Counted from the stretch's first letter, positions 54,386 to 63,319 are shown. The stretch: DNA of 64,000 bases from Epilinea sp044228875 (GCA_044228875.1 JBGAUA010000001.1:24749-88748); one strand, 5' to 3'. Made by a program: numbers and translations. Notes: generated by a model from the letters alone, not told the origin.

Positions 54386-54594
54386 CCTACCGTTGCAGCA
54401 TATCAGCGTCCAGGACTCGCGCAACCACGCAGGCGATGATGATGAGTGGCCTCGACGGCCGAAACGGTTCCATCCGGACATTTCAGGCGGATCGCAGCAA
54501 GCACTGGTCTGTCAAGGGTCGGGCGACGACGATAGTGCCCACGGTCAGGCTGCGGAGCGCCCGCGCCGGGCGCTGGACCGCGATCGTCATGTTG

Positions 54595-54600
54595 TAAGCT
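54595..54600 (+). promoter_or_regulatory. Possible -10 box (TAAGCT) of leaderless aat
   Basis: TGTAAGCT resembles an extended -10; TAAGCT ends 6 nt before the ATG at 54607. Confidence 0.3.
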
Positions 54601-54606
54601 TTCCTC

Positions 54607-55350
54607 ATGCCCGTCTACCGCCTGGGTCCTGAGCCCGTCTTCCCCCCCCCTGCCTTCGCCCGCCGCGACGGCCTGCTGTGCATGGGCGGCGACCTGGCGC
54701 CGCAGCGGCTGTTGACCGCCTACCGAAGCGGCATCTTCCCCTGGCCGCACGAGGGGATGCCGCTCTTGTGGTTCTCTCCCGATCCGCGCTGGGTCATCCC
54801 GCCGACGGAACTGCATGTGCCTCGACGCCTGGCGCGACGCCTGCGCCAGGGAGCCTTCCGCTTCAGCCTGGACACAGCCTTCGAGCGGGTCATCACCGCC
54901 TGCCAGTCTGCGCCGCGCGTAGGGCAGAAAGGCACCTGGATCACGCCGGATATGAAATCGGCCTACCTCCGCCTGCACCGGCTGGGTTGGGCGCATTCCG
55001 TGGAGGCCTGGCAGGGCGATGAACTGGTAGGTGGTCTCTACGGGGTGGCCACCAACGGCATCTTCACCGGAGAGTCCATGTTTTCCCGACAGAGCGACGC
55101 CTCGAAGGCGGCCCTGGTCACCCTGGTCCGGCAGATCGACCGCTGGAACTTCCAGCTGATGGACACCCAGGTGGAGACCCCCCACGTGGTGCGCCTGGGG
55201 GCCCGTCCCCTCTCCCGCTCCGCCTTCCTGCGCCTGCTCCGCCAATCCCCGCCCGAGGCGAGCCGCCCCGGACGCTGGCGACTTGATGCCGATCTGGCGG
55301 AAGGACGGGATGACCTGGCGGCGACAACGGTTGACGCCGCGGAGGGTTGA
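54607..55350 (+). CDS. aat: Leucyl/phenylalanyl-tRNA-protein transferase
   Basis: A 247-residue Aat, which adds Leu or Phe to proteins with N-terminal Arg or Lys so that ClpS/ClpAP degrades them. Conserved elements: FPPPAFARRDGLLCMGGDL, AYRSGIFPWP, WFSPDPRWVIPP, GTWITPDMKSAYLRLHRLG, HSVEAWQGDELVGGLYGVA, ESMFSRQSDASKAAL and MDTQVETPHVVRLGA. Length and all motifs are normal. It stands alone, convergent with comEC. Confidence 0.95.
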   Translation: MPVYRLGPEPVFPPPAFARRDGLLCMGGDLAPQRLLTAYRSGIFPWPHEGMPLLWFSPDPRWVIPPTELHVPRRLARRLRQGAFRFSLDTAFERVITACQSAPRVGQKGTWITPDMKSAYLRLHRLGWAHSVEAWQGDELVGGLYGVATNGIFTGESMFSRQSDASKAALVTLVRQIDRWNFQLMDTQVETPHVVRLGARPLSRSAFLRLLRQSPPEASRPGRWRLDADLAEGRDDLAATTVDAAEG

Positions 55351-55423
55351 CCTCCCAGTCGCCCACCGACGGCCCGGCTCGTGGCCGGGGCGCGAATCCG
55401 CCGGGCAACGCGTCGCGCCATCG

Positions 55424-58009
55424 TCAACGCAGCCACCATCCCTTCCCGTCGCTCAGCAACTCCACCGCTCCGTCCTGGTCCGTGCGACGCAAAAGCACCT
55501 CGCCCAGGGTGGCCAGCCGGTCGAGCGTGGCCGGCGCCGGGTGCCCGTAGCGGTTGTCCCTGCCCACACCGATCAAGGCCACTTGCGGGCGGACCGCCGC
55601 GAGGAAAGGCGCGGTGCTGGAACCGGCACTGCCATGATGCCCCAGCTTCAAGACTTCCGCGGTCAGCGGCACGCCGCGCGCCAGCAAGGCCGCCTCTGCA
55701 TCCGCGCCGATGTCGCCGGTGAAGAGGGCGCTGGTGGCTCCATAGTTCAGGCGCAGGACCACCGCGTTCTCGTTGGTGGGCGAGGCCACGCCTGTCAGCC
55801 GCGGCTCCGGTGGCCACAGGATGTCGCCGGTCACGCCGGCGGCCTCATCCAGGACGATTCGGCCTCCGGCCGACGCTCGGTGGCTCTGCACCGGCCGCTC
55901 GGCCAGGGTAGCCCGCCATTCTTCGGCATCCGGCGTCTCCGCCTGCAGCTCCGGGTCCAGGATGGCATCAACCGCGTAGCGACGCAGCAGTTCCGGCAGG
56001 CCACCCACGTGGTCCGCATCCGGATGGGTGAGCAGCACCAGGTCCAGGTGCTTGTCCCAAGGCGCATGCAGACGGCCCACCTGGGCCAGCAGCGACGCAC
56101 CGCTTGGCCCGCCGTCGATCAGCAGGCGCCGACCGTTGGGGCTGACCAGCAGCAGGGCATCGCCCTGGCCGATGTCCAGCAGATGCAGGTGCAAGAGGCC
56201 GTCGGGCCGGGCCCGCGCCGCCGTCCAGGCCAGCGTCGCCGCCGCGGCCAGCAGGGCCACGGCGGACCAGCCGCTGGCAGCCCGGAGGATGCGCCGACCG
56301 GCGTCGCGTCCCGCGCCGCGCAGTGCGCCCGGCATGGTTGGCTCCGCTTTGCCGCCAGATCCTGGCCGCCCGTCGATCGATCGCGCCCGCCCCTCGATCA
56401 CCAGTCCTGCGGCCGTCGCGACCTGTGGCTCGGTCGGCCGCCTGCGCTCCCGGCGCCGCATCTGCCATGCGCGCAAGCCCCCGGCGCGGAACTCCATCAG
56501 CGCCCGCCAGCAGCCCGGCCATGGCCGGCGCGTTCTCGGACGCGCGAACCAGGCCAACCCAAGGTACCAGGCGATCACCGCGACGAGGGGCATGGGCAGG
56601 TCGCGACTGGCGCCCGGCAAGGCGCCCAGGAAGGACACCACGCGCACCGTCCAAGTGGCGGGCAGCCAGGCCAGCGAACCCAGGAGCCGGCCCAAGGGCA
56701 TCCACAGCAGACCGGCCGCCAGGGTGAGGGCGCCCAGGCCCATCACCGCCGGCTGGGCCGGCAGGATGAGGGCGTTGGCCAGCAGTCCGACCACCGAAAC
56801 CTGCCCGGTGGCATGGGCGATGATGGGCCAGGTGGTCAACTGGGCGGCCAGGGTGACCAGCAGCATCTCCCCTACCAGATCGCTCATTCGACGGGCGGCT
56901 GTTGCGCTGAATCGACCCGCCAGCCAGGCGCGGCAGGCCGACACCATCGGTGCGGCAAAGCGGATCAATCCCACCGTAGCGGCTACAGACAACTGGAAGC
57001 CCATGTCCCATAGGGCTTGCGGGTTCCAGAGGGTCATCAACCAGGCGGCGGTCATCAGCCCCGCCTGGGCATCCGCCCCGCGTCCCAAGCGCAGGGCCAG
57101 CAGGGCCAGGCCACCCATGAGGGCGGCACGAACCACGGCCGCGTCGCCACCCACCAGCAGGGTGTAGGCCGCAAGGATGGCCAGAATGCAGGGCACAGCC
57201 CGCCGTCGGCCCAGCAAGCCTCCCAGGGTGACGGCCAGGAACCCGGTGAGGAGGGCGATGTTGGACCCCGAGATGGCGATGACGTGGGTGGTGTTGCTGG
57301 CCCGAAAGGCGTCCGCCAGTGGTTTCGGCAAGCCGCGATCGTCGCCCAGGAGGATGCCGGTGACCAAGGCCGCCTCCGGTTCCGGCAAGCTGGCCGCCAG
57401 GATCCGCCGTCCCCGATGGCGCAGGCCGATGAGCGCGTGGCGCCAGCCTGCGCCACCCCCCGCCAGTCGTGCGATGCGCGGGCGACGGATGAGGCTGTGG
57501 ATGCCCTGGCGTGCCAGGTAGGCCCGGTAGTCGAATCCCTCCAGGACGGGAGGACTCTCGAGCGCTCCGTGGACTTGAAGCAGGTCGCCATAGGCGAAGG
57601 GCGGATGGTGGTGCGCCTGCACCAGCACCAGCCCGCGCCGCGGCGCAGCGGCATCCGCCCGCGCCGCCGGCTCCAGCCGCAGCCGGTAGTCCGTTCCGCG
57701 GTCGCGCCGGTCCGGCTCGGCGACGACCCGACCCACCACCGTGACCGCGCCCTGACCGTTGGCGGCGGCCGCGTGGCCCGCGCCAAGATCCTCCCGGCCC
57801 AGCGCCAGGCGCAAGGCCCCCAGAGCCAGGGACAGGATCAAGGCAATGGCCGTCCGAGGCACGGATGCCCCCGCTCGCCGCCGGAGGATGGCGAGGAGCA
57901 GGGCGGCGAGCGCGGCCAGGGCGGCCGGCAGGCCTGCGTCGGAGGCAAGGGCATCGGCCAGGGCGATGCCGGCCAGCCAGGCGATCAGAAGGCGGGTGAT
58001 GGGCAGCAT
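55424..58009 (-). CDS. comEC: DNA internalisation competence protein ComEC/Rec2
   Basis: An 861-residue polytopic protein that forms the inner-membrane channel for single-stranded DNA uptake. An N-terminal OB-like DUF4131 domain (VVGRVVAEPDRRD) precedes the Competence domain with ITGILLGDDRGLP, TTHVIAISGSNIALLTGF and RAALMGGLALLALRLGR. A C-terminal metallo-beta-lactamase domain has LLDIGQGDALLL, LLTHPDADHVGGL and LKLGHHGSAGSST. The metal motif Asp-x-Asp-His is intact, so it could cut the non-transported strand. Other com genes are not in the window. Confidence 0.92.
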   Translation of the reverse strand: MLPITRLLIAWLAGIALADALASDAGLPAALAALAALLLAILRRRAGASVPRTAIALILSLALGALRLALGREDLGAGHAAAANGQGAVTVVGRVVAEPDRRDRGTDYRLRLEPAARADAAAPRRGLVLVQAHHHPPFAYGDLLQVHGALESPPVLEGFDYRAYLARQGIHSLIRRPRIARLAGGGAGWRHALIGLRHRGRRILAASLPEPEAALVTGILLGDDRGLPKPLADAFRASNTTHVIAISGSNIALLTGFLAVTLGGLLGRRRAVPCILAILAAYTLLVGGDAAVVRAALMGGLALLALRLGRGADAQAGLMTAAWLMTLWNPQALWDMGFQLSVAATVGLIRFAAPMVSACRAWLAGRFSATAARRMSDLVGEMLLVTLAAQLTTWPIIAHATGQVSVVGLLANALILPAQPAVMGLGALTLAAGLLWMPLGRLLGSLAWLPATWTVRVVSFLGALPGASRDLPMPLVAVIAWYLGLAWFARPRTRRPWPGCWRALMEFRAGGLRAWQMRRRERRRPTEPQVATAAGLVIEGRARSIDGRPGSGGKAEPTMPGALRGAGRDAGRRILRAASGWSAVALLAAAATLAWTAARARPDGLLHLHLLDIGQGDALLLVSPNGRRLLIDGGPSGASLLAQVGRLHAPWDKHLDLVLLTHPDADHVGGLPELLRRYAVDAILDPELQAETPDAEEWRATLAERPVQSHRASAGGRIVLDEAAGVTGDILWPPEPRLTGVASPTNENAVVLRLNYGATSALFTGDIGADAEAALLARGVPLTAEVLKLGHHGSAGSSTAPFLAAVRPQVALIGVGRDNRYGHPAPATLDRLATLGEVLLRRTDQDGAVELLSDGKGWWLR

Positions 58010-58098
58010 GGGCTTGGTTCTTTAGAGCCTAACAGTCGGAGATCCCCCGAACCAGGGGGCAGGCGCCGAACTGGTGACGCCATCGCGCCACGATGCGG

Positions 58099-58118
58099 CG
58101 ATCGCGACTGCGCGATCG
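58099..58118. promoter_or_regulatory. Palindrome upstream of the hppD promoter
   Basis: CGATCGCG, ACTG, CGCGATCG form a perfect 8-bp inverted repeat about 36 bp before the TATACT box, a plausible regulator site. It also lies about 90 bp upstream of comEC. Confidence 0.35.
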
Positions 58119-58153
58119 GTCTTCGGTCCCGTGCCGGCCCCTGCCGTGTCGGG

Positions 58154-58159
58154 TATACT
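58154..58159 (+). promoter_or_regulatory. Probable -10 box (TATACT) of hppD-hmgA
   Basis: TATACT lies 82 bp before the hppD ATG. The leader contains a small hairpin, CTCCGGC (58190-58196) with GCCGGAG (58203-58209), and AAGGAG before the start. No clear -35. Confidence 0.45.
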
Positions 58160-58241
58160 TCCCGCGCCGTCCACGCACTCGGACCTACGCTCCGGCCGGT
58201 CAGCCGGAGTTTCACCCTGAAGCGCAGCAAGGAGCCGTCCC

Positions 58242-59372
58242 ATGACCATCCGCGAAGACGTGAGCCGCCCCATCACCGAGGAGGCGGACTTTCTCAAGCT
58301 CAAGGATCTGGACCACGTGGAGTTCTACGTGGGCAACGCCTTCCAAGCCGCCTACTTCTGGCAACACGTCTTCGGCTTCAAGGTGGTGGCCTACTGCGGC
58401 CTGGAGACCGGCAACCGCCACAGCGCCAGCTTCCTGCTGCAACAGGGCAAGATCCGTCTGGTCTTCACCGCCGCCTACCATCCGGATTCCGCGGTGGGCG
58501 CCCACCAGCAGCTGCACGGCGACGGCGTCAAGGTCATCGCCTTCCAGGTGGACGATGTCGAGCAGGCCTATCAGGCCACCACCTCGCGCGGCGCCGTCGG
58601 CCTCGTGCCCCCCGCCGAGCATCGCGACGATTTCGGCGTCGTGCGCTCGGCCACCATCGCCGTCTACGGCGACACGGTGCATCGCTTCATCGAGCGCTCC
58701 GACTATACCGGCCCCTTCCTCCCAGGCTTCGTCGCCCGCGAGCCCTTGGGCGCGGTGTCCCCCATCGGCCTGGCGCACATCGACCACATGGTGGGCAACG
58801 TGGAGCTGGGCAAGATGGACCACTGGGTCAACTGGTACCACCAGGTGATGGGCTTCCGCCAGCTGATGCACTTCGACGACAAGGACATCTCCACCGAGTA
58901 CTCGGCCCTGATGAGCAAGGTCATGGAGAATGGGACCGGGCGCATCAAGTTTCCCATCAACGAGCCGGCGGAGGGCAAGCGCAAGAGTCAGGTGGAAGAG
59001 TACCTGGATTTCTTCCATGGCCCCGGTGTGCAGCATATCGCCATGAGCACCGGCGACATCATCCACGCCGTGGGCGAATTGCGCGCCCGCGGCCTGCGCT
59101 TCCTCCGCGTGCCGGACACCTACTACGATCTCCTGCCGGAGCGGGTGGGCAAGATCGACGAGGACCTGGCGGTCATCAAGGAGCTGGGCATCCTGGTGGA
59201 TCGGGACGACGAGGGTTACCTGCTGCAGATCTTCACCCAGCCGCTTCAGGACCGGCCCACCCTTTTCGTGGAGATCATCGAGCGTCACGGTGCGCGCGGC
59301 TTCGGCAAGGGGAACTTCAAAGCGCTCTTTGAGTCCCTGGAGCTGGAGCAGGAGCGCCGGGGCAACCTCTGA
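58242..59372 (+). CDS. hppD: 4-hydroxyphenylpyruvate dioxygenase
   Basis: A 376-residue Fe(II) vicinal-oxygen-chelate enzyme converting 4-hydroxyphenylpyruvate to homogentisate in tyrosine degradation. Two VOC halves are present: LKDLDHVEFYVGNAFQAAYF and LAHIDHMVGNVELGKMDHWV. The iron triad is His of HIDHMVG, His of GPGVQHIAMS and Glu of TLFVEIIERHG. GFGKGNFKALFES closes the active site as in the family. It is 13 bp ahead of hmgA. Confidence 0.96.
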   Translation: MTIREDVSRPITEEADFLKLKDLDHVEFYVGNAFQAAYFWQHVFGFKVVAYCGLETGNRHSASFLLQQGKIRLVFTAAYHPDSAVGAHQQLHGDGVKVIAFQVDDVEQAYQATTSRGAVGLVPPAEHRDDFGVVRSATIAVYGDTVHRFIERSDYTGPFLPGFVAREPLGAVSPIGLAHIDHMVGNVELGKMDHWVNWYHQVMGFRQLMHFDDKDISTEYSALMSKVMENGTGRIKFPINEPAEGKRKSQVEEYLDFFHGPGVQHIAMSTGDIIHAVGELRARGLRFLRVPDTYYDLLPERVGKIDEDLAVIKELGILVDRDDEGYLLQIFTQPLQDRPTLFVEIIERHGARGFGKGNFKALFESLELEQERRGNL

Positions 59373-59385
59373 GGAGCGACCGGAC

Positions 59386-60576
59386 ATGTACTACCACCAG
59401 TTGGGGCAGATCCCCCGCAAGCGCCACATCCAGTTCCGCAAGCCGGACGGAGGTCTGTTCCGCGAGGAGGTCATGGGCGTCCACGGCTTCGCCGGCATCC
59501 AGAGCATCCTCTACCACCACCACCAGCCGACCCAGATCAAACATGCCGAGTTCCTGAGGGACGCGAAGACCCGCTACGTGGACTTCGGTGCCATCCGCCA
59601 CCGTCACTTCCTGACCAAGGATTTCGGCGGCGGCGGCGATGCCGTCACCGGCCGGCGGGTCATGGTAGGCAACGAAGACGCCACCATGGCCATCGCCCGC
59701 CCGACGGAATCCATGGACTATTTCTACCGCAACGGGCAGAACTACGAGTGCATCTTCGTCAGCGAAGGCACGGGCACCCTGCACAGCATCTTCGGCAAGC
59801 TGGCTTTCGAGCCCGGAGACTACATCGTCATCCCCTTCAGCGTCACCTGGCAGATGCGCTTCGACGGCAAGGAAAACCGCCTGCTGGTCTTCGAGAGCCG
59901 CAGCCAGATCACGACGCCGGAACGCTACCGCAACTGGTACGGACAGCTCCTAGAGCACTCGCCCTTCTGCGAGCGGGACTTCCGCATCCCCACCGAGCTG
60001 GAGACCCATGACGAGATGGGCGACTTCGAGGTGCACGTGAAGGTGCGCGACCAGATCAGCCGACACGTGATGGATCACCATCCCTTCGACGTCGTGGGCT
60101 GGGATGGCTATGTGTACCCCTGGATCTTCAACATCCGGGATTTCGAGCCCATTACCGGGCGCATCCACCAGCCACCGCCGGTGCACCAGACCTTCGAGGG
60201 CGAGGGCTTTGTCATCTGCTCCTTCGTCCCGCGCCTCTTCGACTACCATCCGCAATCCATCCCCGCGCCCTACAACCACGCCAACGTCAACTCGGACGAA
60301 GTGCTCTACTACTTCGACGGCGACTTCATGAGCCGCAAGGGCGTTGGCCAGTACGACATCACCCTGCATCCGTCGGGCCTGCCGCACGGGCCCCACCCGG
60401 GCACGATGGAGGCATCCATCGGCAAGCCGGCCACGGCGGAAACCGCGGTGATGTTCGACACCTTCCGCCCCCTCCTGGTGACGGCGGACGCGTTGGACCT
60501 GGAGAATCCTGGTTACGCCTACAGCTGGGTCGCGACCGGCCACGGATCCGACAGCAGCGCCGACGCGGCCCGCTGA
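59386..60576 (+). CDS. hmgA: Homogentisate 1,2-dioxygenase
   Basis: A 396-residue cupin-type dioxygenase that opens homogentisate to maleylacetoacetate. The start ATG follows GAGGAG directly after hppD. A first cupin half (EGTGTLHSIFGKLAFEPGDY, IPFSVTWQMRF) is followed by the catalytic half with PPPVHQTFEGEGFVICSFVP, YNHANVNSDEVLYYFDGDF and LHPSGLPHGPHPG, giving the His/His/Glu iron ligands. Its sequence is of the short bacterial group rather than the human-type 440-residue form. Maleylacetoacetate isomerase and fumarylacetoacetase are not in the window. Confidence 0.93.
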   Translation: MYYHQLGQIPRKRHIQFRKPDGGLFREEVMGVHGFAGIQSILYHHHQPTQIKHAEFLRDAKTRYVDFGAIRHRHFLTKDFGGGGDAVTGRRVMVGNEDATMAIARPTESMDYFYRNGQNYECIFVSEGTGTLHSIFGKLAFEPGDYIVIPFSVTWQMRFDGKENRLLVFESRSQITTPERYRNWYGQLLEHSPFCERDFRIPTELETHDEMGDFEVHVKVRDQISRHVMDHHPFDVVGWDGYVYPWIFNIRDFEPITGRIHQPPPVHQTFEGEGFVICSFVPRLFDYHPQSIPAPYNHANVNSDEVLYYFDGDFMSRKGVGQYDITLHPSGLPHGPHPGTMEASIGKPATAETAVMFDTFRPLLVTADALDLENPGYAYSWVATGHGSDSSADAAR

Positions 60577-60579
60577 GCG

Positions 60580-60629
60580 GGGTCTGGCAGACGGGGCGCC
60601 CTGTTCGCCAGACCCAAGAACCGTCTGCC
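60580..60629 (+). promoter_or_regulatory. Cluster of GTCTG/CAGAC half-sites before the XRE gene
   Basis: GGGTCTGGC (60580-60588) pairs with GCCAGACCC (60607-60615). GGCAGACGG (60586-60594) pairs with CCGTCTGCC (60621-60629). The 11-mer GTCTGGCAGAC is itself a palindrome. It is probably an operator of the downstream regulator, or an RNA pseudoknot. Confidence 0.5.
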
Positions 60630-60658
60630 CTGCGGCGAATCCATACGAGGAGGCAACC

Positions 60659-61033
60659 ATGGGCATCCTGAGCGACGAGATCTGCAAGGTGGTCCACCGC
60701 AAGCGGCGCGGCTACCGTTTCACGCAGGAGGACCTCGGCAACCGCATCGGCGTCTCCGGCAGCTACATCTCCGGCATCGAGAACGGCAAGACCAGCCCCC
60801 GCGTCCTGGAGTTGGAGGACATGGCCGCCCATTTCCGCACCACGGCGGTGGCCATGATCCTGGAAGCCGCCCAGGCCGGGGAAGGCTGGGTTCCCACCGC
60901 GGGCGTCCCCCAAGGTGACGACACCCTGGACGCCATCGCCGCCGACCTCAGCCCGGCCCATCGGCAACTGGCGCGCGAGTTCCTGATCTTCCTGCGCGAA
61001 CGGGAACGGGTGGACCGCGCTTTGGAGGACTGA
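60659..61033 (+). CDS. XRE-family helix-turn-helix transcriptional regulator
   Basis: A 124-residue protein. The N-terminal HTH_3 domain reads FTQEDLGNRIGVSGSYISGI followed by ENGKTSPRVLELEDMA (about residues 21-56). The rest is helical and acidic, with a C-terminal FLIFLRERERVDRALED; no ligand domain recognised. Good ribosome site (GAGGAGG). It lies 82 bp after hmgA, behind the half-site cluster, and may regulate tyrosine degradation or itself. Confidence 0.82.
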   Translation: MGILSDEICKVVHRKRRGYRFTQEDLGNRIGVSGSYISGIENGKTSPRVLELEDMAAHFRTTAVAMILEAAQAGEGWVPTAGVPQGDDTLDAIAADLSPAHRQLAREFLIFLRERERVDRALED

Positions 61034-61041
61034 CCGCGCTG

Positions 61042-62244
61042 TCAGCGACCCATGAGCGCCCAAAGCAGTAGTGGCGCGACCATCTCCTCGCCAAAGCTGA
61101 GATCGATGTCGTCGCGCTCCTGCCCTGCGGCCAAGACCACCGCCTGCCCATCGACCGAACGCGACGCCGACGGATACCAGCGACGCGGGGCGAAGAAGAA
61201 GGGATAGCCGGCCATCACCTTGTAGCTGTCGGGCGACAGATCCCGTAGACGGTAGCGACCGTCGGCGTCGGTACGTGCCGTGGCTACGGCGTCCCACCAG
61301 CGGGCGTTGCCCTCGCCATCGTGGCGGAACACGATGACGGGGATGCCGGGCAGCGGGCGCCCGCCTTGCACGGTCACCCGCCCGCCCATGCTCGCCCCCA
61401 AGGCCTTGCCGGGCGGCGCCACGACGGCCGGCGGACTTCCGAAGGTTGCGGCGGTCGTCGCAGCGGCGACCGCCGCAACCGGACGGGTGCGCTCACCCGT
61501 CGGCGTCGCGCCGCCCGACAGGGCGACCGTCGGCAACGCTGAGACGCTGGTGGCCGTGGACGCAACGTATGCCGATGGCAGCACGGTGGCAGAAGGCGCG
61601 GGCGCGCCGGCCGCGACCGGCGAGCGCGGCTTGCGGCCCAACAGCACCCCTGGCGTGGTGACCGCGGATCGATCCGGCTCGAACGTGCCGCCATCCGTTG
61701 TTTCGCGCTGCTCCGGCCCCATCGCCTGCGGTCGCCCTTCTGCTGGGAACGGCGGCTGATTCGGCGTCGACAGCGCCCCCACCGGCATGACGACCGCCGA
61801 CGGTGCCAACCGCTCCGGCACGACCCTTGCGGCACTCCATGCACGCGCGAGCGTGCGCCAGGCCCAGCCCTCGGGATTGCGGCTGGCCTGGACCACCGTC
61901 AAGCCTCCCAAGGCGAGGACGATTGCCGCCGCGGCCGCCACCAGACGCAAGATCCCGGCACGTGGCCCTAACCCGAAGCCAGGCCCCAAGAGGAGCGTGC
62001 GACGCGGCGGCTCCGCGAGGGCGAGGGCCCGGCCGGTGCGGCGGCGGAAGTCGTCGCTGGGCTGGGCGCGATGCTGCTTGACAATCGCCGCCGCCACAAG
62101 CAGCGGGGCGAGCTGGCCGGCCTTGTCGATCCCGCCATCGACCAAGGCGGAATCGAGGTCGGCCCCTGCTTCGATACGCTCGAGGCAGGCCTGAAGGGCC
62201 TGGGCGGCATCCTGGTGCAAGGTCGCCGGCGGACGCGCGTTCAT
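61042..62244 (-). CDS. Single-pass membrane protein with carboxypeptidase-regulatory-like domain, partner of ECF sigma
   Basis: A 400-residue protein. Residues 1-95 are cytoplasmic and helical (LQACLERIEAGADLDSALVD, PLLVAAAIVKQHRAQPSDDF). A helix at ~100-118 (LVAAAAAIVLALGGLTVV) is followed by a long Pro/Ala/Thr linker. The outer domain at ~295-390 has VTVQGGRPLPGIPVIVFRHD and ARTDADGRYRLRDLSPDSYK, the CarboxypepD_reg beta-sandwich. The C-terminus is the hydrophobic VAPLLLWALMGR. Its ATG overlaps the ECF sigma stop (ATGA), the usual anti-sigma position, but no classical anti-sigma domain is seen. Confidence 0.75.
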   Translation of the reverse strand: MNARPPATLHQDAAQALQACLERIEAGADLDSALVDGGIDKAGQLAPLLVAAAIVKQHRAQPSDDFRRRTGRALALAEPPRRTLLLGPGFGLGPRAGILRLVAAAAAIVLALGGLTVVQASRNPEGWAWRTLARAWSAARVVPERLAPSAVVMPVGALSTPNQPPFPAEGRPQAMGPEQRETTDGGTFEPDRSAVTTPGVLLGRKPRSPVAAGAPAPSATVLPSAYVASTATSVSALPTVALSGGATPTGERTRPVAAVAAATTAATFGSPPAVVAPPGKALGASMGGRVTVQGGRPLPGIPVIVFRHDGEGNARWWDAVATARTDADGRYRLRDLSPDSYKVMAGYPFFFAPRRWYPSASRSVDGQAVVLAAGQERDDIDLSFGEEMVAPLLLWALMGR

Positions 62245-62813
62245 GACGGGCCGGCCTCCACCGTCGGCTGCAGGCGTCGACGCAGGGACAGCAATGCATT
62301 GTGTTGGAGGTTCTTGACGGCGTTCTCCGAGCGGCTGAGGGCCTGAGCCGTCTCCGCCAGGCTGAGCCCCGCCCCGAAGCGCAGGGCGACCACCTCGGCC
62401 TGCAGGTCCGTCAGGCAATTGACCGCGCGCGCCACGCGACCGGCGTCGATCCCGTCCATGGCCTCCTGCCAGTCGCCGGCGTCGCCGGCCAATTCCAGAA
62501 CCGGCTGCCCCGCGTCGTTCGTCTCATCCATGGCCAGCTCGGGCGCCCGACGCCCCAGGCTGCGCCAGTGGTTGACCACCCGGTTGTGCGCGCAGCGAAG
62601 GAGCCAGGGAGCGAAGCTTCCCTGCCAACGGAAGCCGGGCATGGCTCGCCAGGCGCTCAGAAAGATGTCCTGTGTCAGATCCTCGGCGGCGCCGACATCT
62701 CTCACCCGATACTGCACGTAGGCATAGACTGCCGCGACATGCCGCTCGTAGAGCAGCCCGAAAGCGGAGCGATCGCCCAGGGACGCCCGCTCCGCGAGCG
62801 CCCGATCGTCCAT
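62241..62813 (-). CDS. ECF-type RNA polymerase sigma factor
   Basis: About 190 residues from MDDRALAERASLGDRSAFG (a TTG at 62843 would add ten). Region 2 has FGLLYERHVAAVYAYVQYRV, AAEDLTQDIFLSAWRAMPGF and FAPWLLRCAHNRVVNHWRS. Region 4 has VARAVNCLTDLQAEVVALRF and GLSLAETAQALSRSENAVKN. No region 3. Signals are presumably sensed by the overlapping membrane protein. No autoregulatory promoter could be recognised upstream. Confidence 0.88.
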   Translation of the reverse strand: MDDRALAERASLGDRSAFGLLYERHVAAVYAYVQYRVRDVGAAEDLTQDIFLSAWRAMPGFRWQGSFAPWLLRCAHNRVVNHWRSLGRRAPELAMDETNDAGQPVLELAGDAGDWQEAMDGIDAGRVARAVNCLTDLQAEVVALRFGAGLSLAETAQALSRSENAVKNLQHNALLSLRRRLQPTVEAGPS

Positions 62814-62843
62814 CGGGGCTGCCGCCGACGATGCCGCGTTCAA

Positions 62844-63319
62844 GGCCTGTTCGTATCGCCGTGGCCGACATGCGCGAATTCATGCATGGAGGCTAACACC
62901 GCCGCAGCAGTTGGAGGTAGCGAGCAAAGAAAAACGGACGGGCCACGAACAGCAGGACGAGGTGAGGCCACGGTAGGGAGTGTAGCATCATTCGCGCCTG
63001 CGGTCGTCCGCGCCGATGGTCGTCACGCGCCGATGCAGCGAAGCCCGGCAACCCGGAAAGTCGGTCCGGCGGCAGGCGCCATGCCCACCGAACAGCATGG
63101 GTTCGTGCGGTTCTCCGCACCACGGACAACGAGAAGAGGGGCGCGCCTNNNNNNNNNNCGCCCGCCCCCCCCCCCCCCCCCGCGGGGGGGTGGGGGGGGC
63201 CCCCCCCCCCCCGCACACCTCGCGGGGGGGCCCCCCGCGCGGGGGCGCCCCGCCCCTCTTTGCTTGTGTCAGTCGCTGGAGCGAAGGCCGGCGGACCGGC
63301 CTTCGTTCACAGGTTCAGA
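62844..63319. other. Intergenic stretch with assembly gap and low-complexity sequence
   Basis: 476 bases without a supported gene. It contains ten Ns at 63149-63158 and poly-C/poly-G from 63159 to about 63258. The flanks AAGAGGGGCG (63134-63143) and CGCCCCTCTT (63251-63260) are inverted repeats, so the gap lies inside a huge palindrome. The ECF promoter should be in the left part. Confidence 0.8.
63282..63305 (-). terminator. Hairpin after the P-domain gene
   Basis: CGAAGGCCGG, loop CGGA, CCGGCCTTCG: a perfect ten-pair stem 14 bases past the stop codon. Confidence 0.6.

Larger units (their letters stand above)
54309..54606. other. Intergenic region between EPS operon and aat
   Basis: About 298 bases without a supported gene. 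It holds the terminator at 54360-54385 and, at its end, a TAAGCT box 6 nt before the aat ATG. Nothing else recognised. Confidence 0.5.

Noticed and set aside
63159..63258. Poly-C/poly-G as a real repeat element
   Set aside because: It abuts Ns and looks like base-calling or assembly noise; treated as artefact until resequenced.
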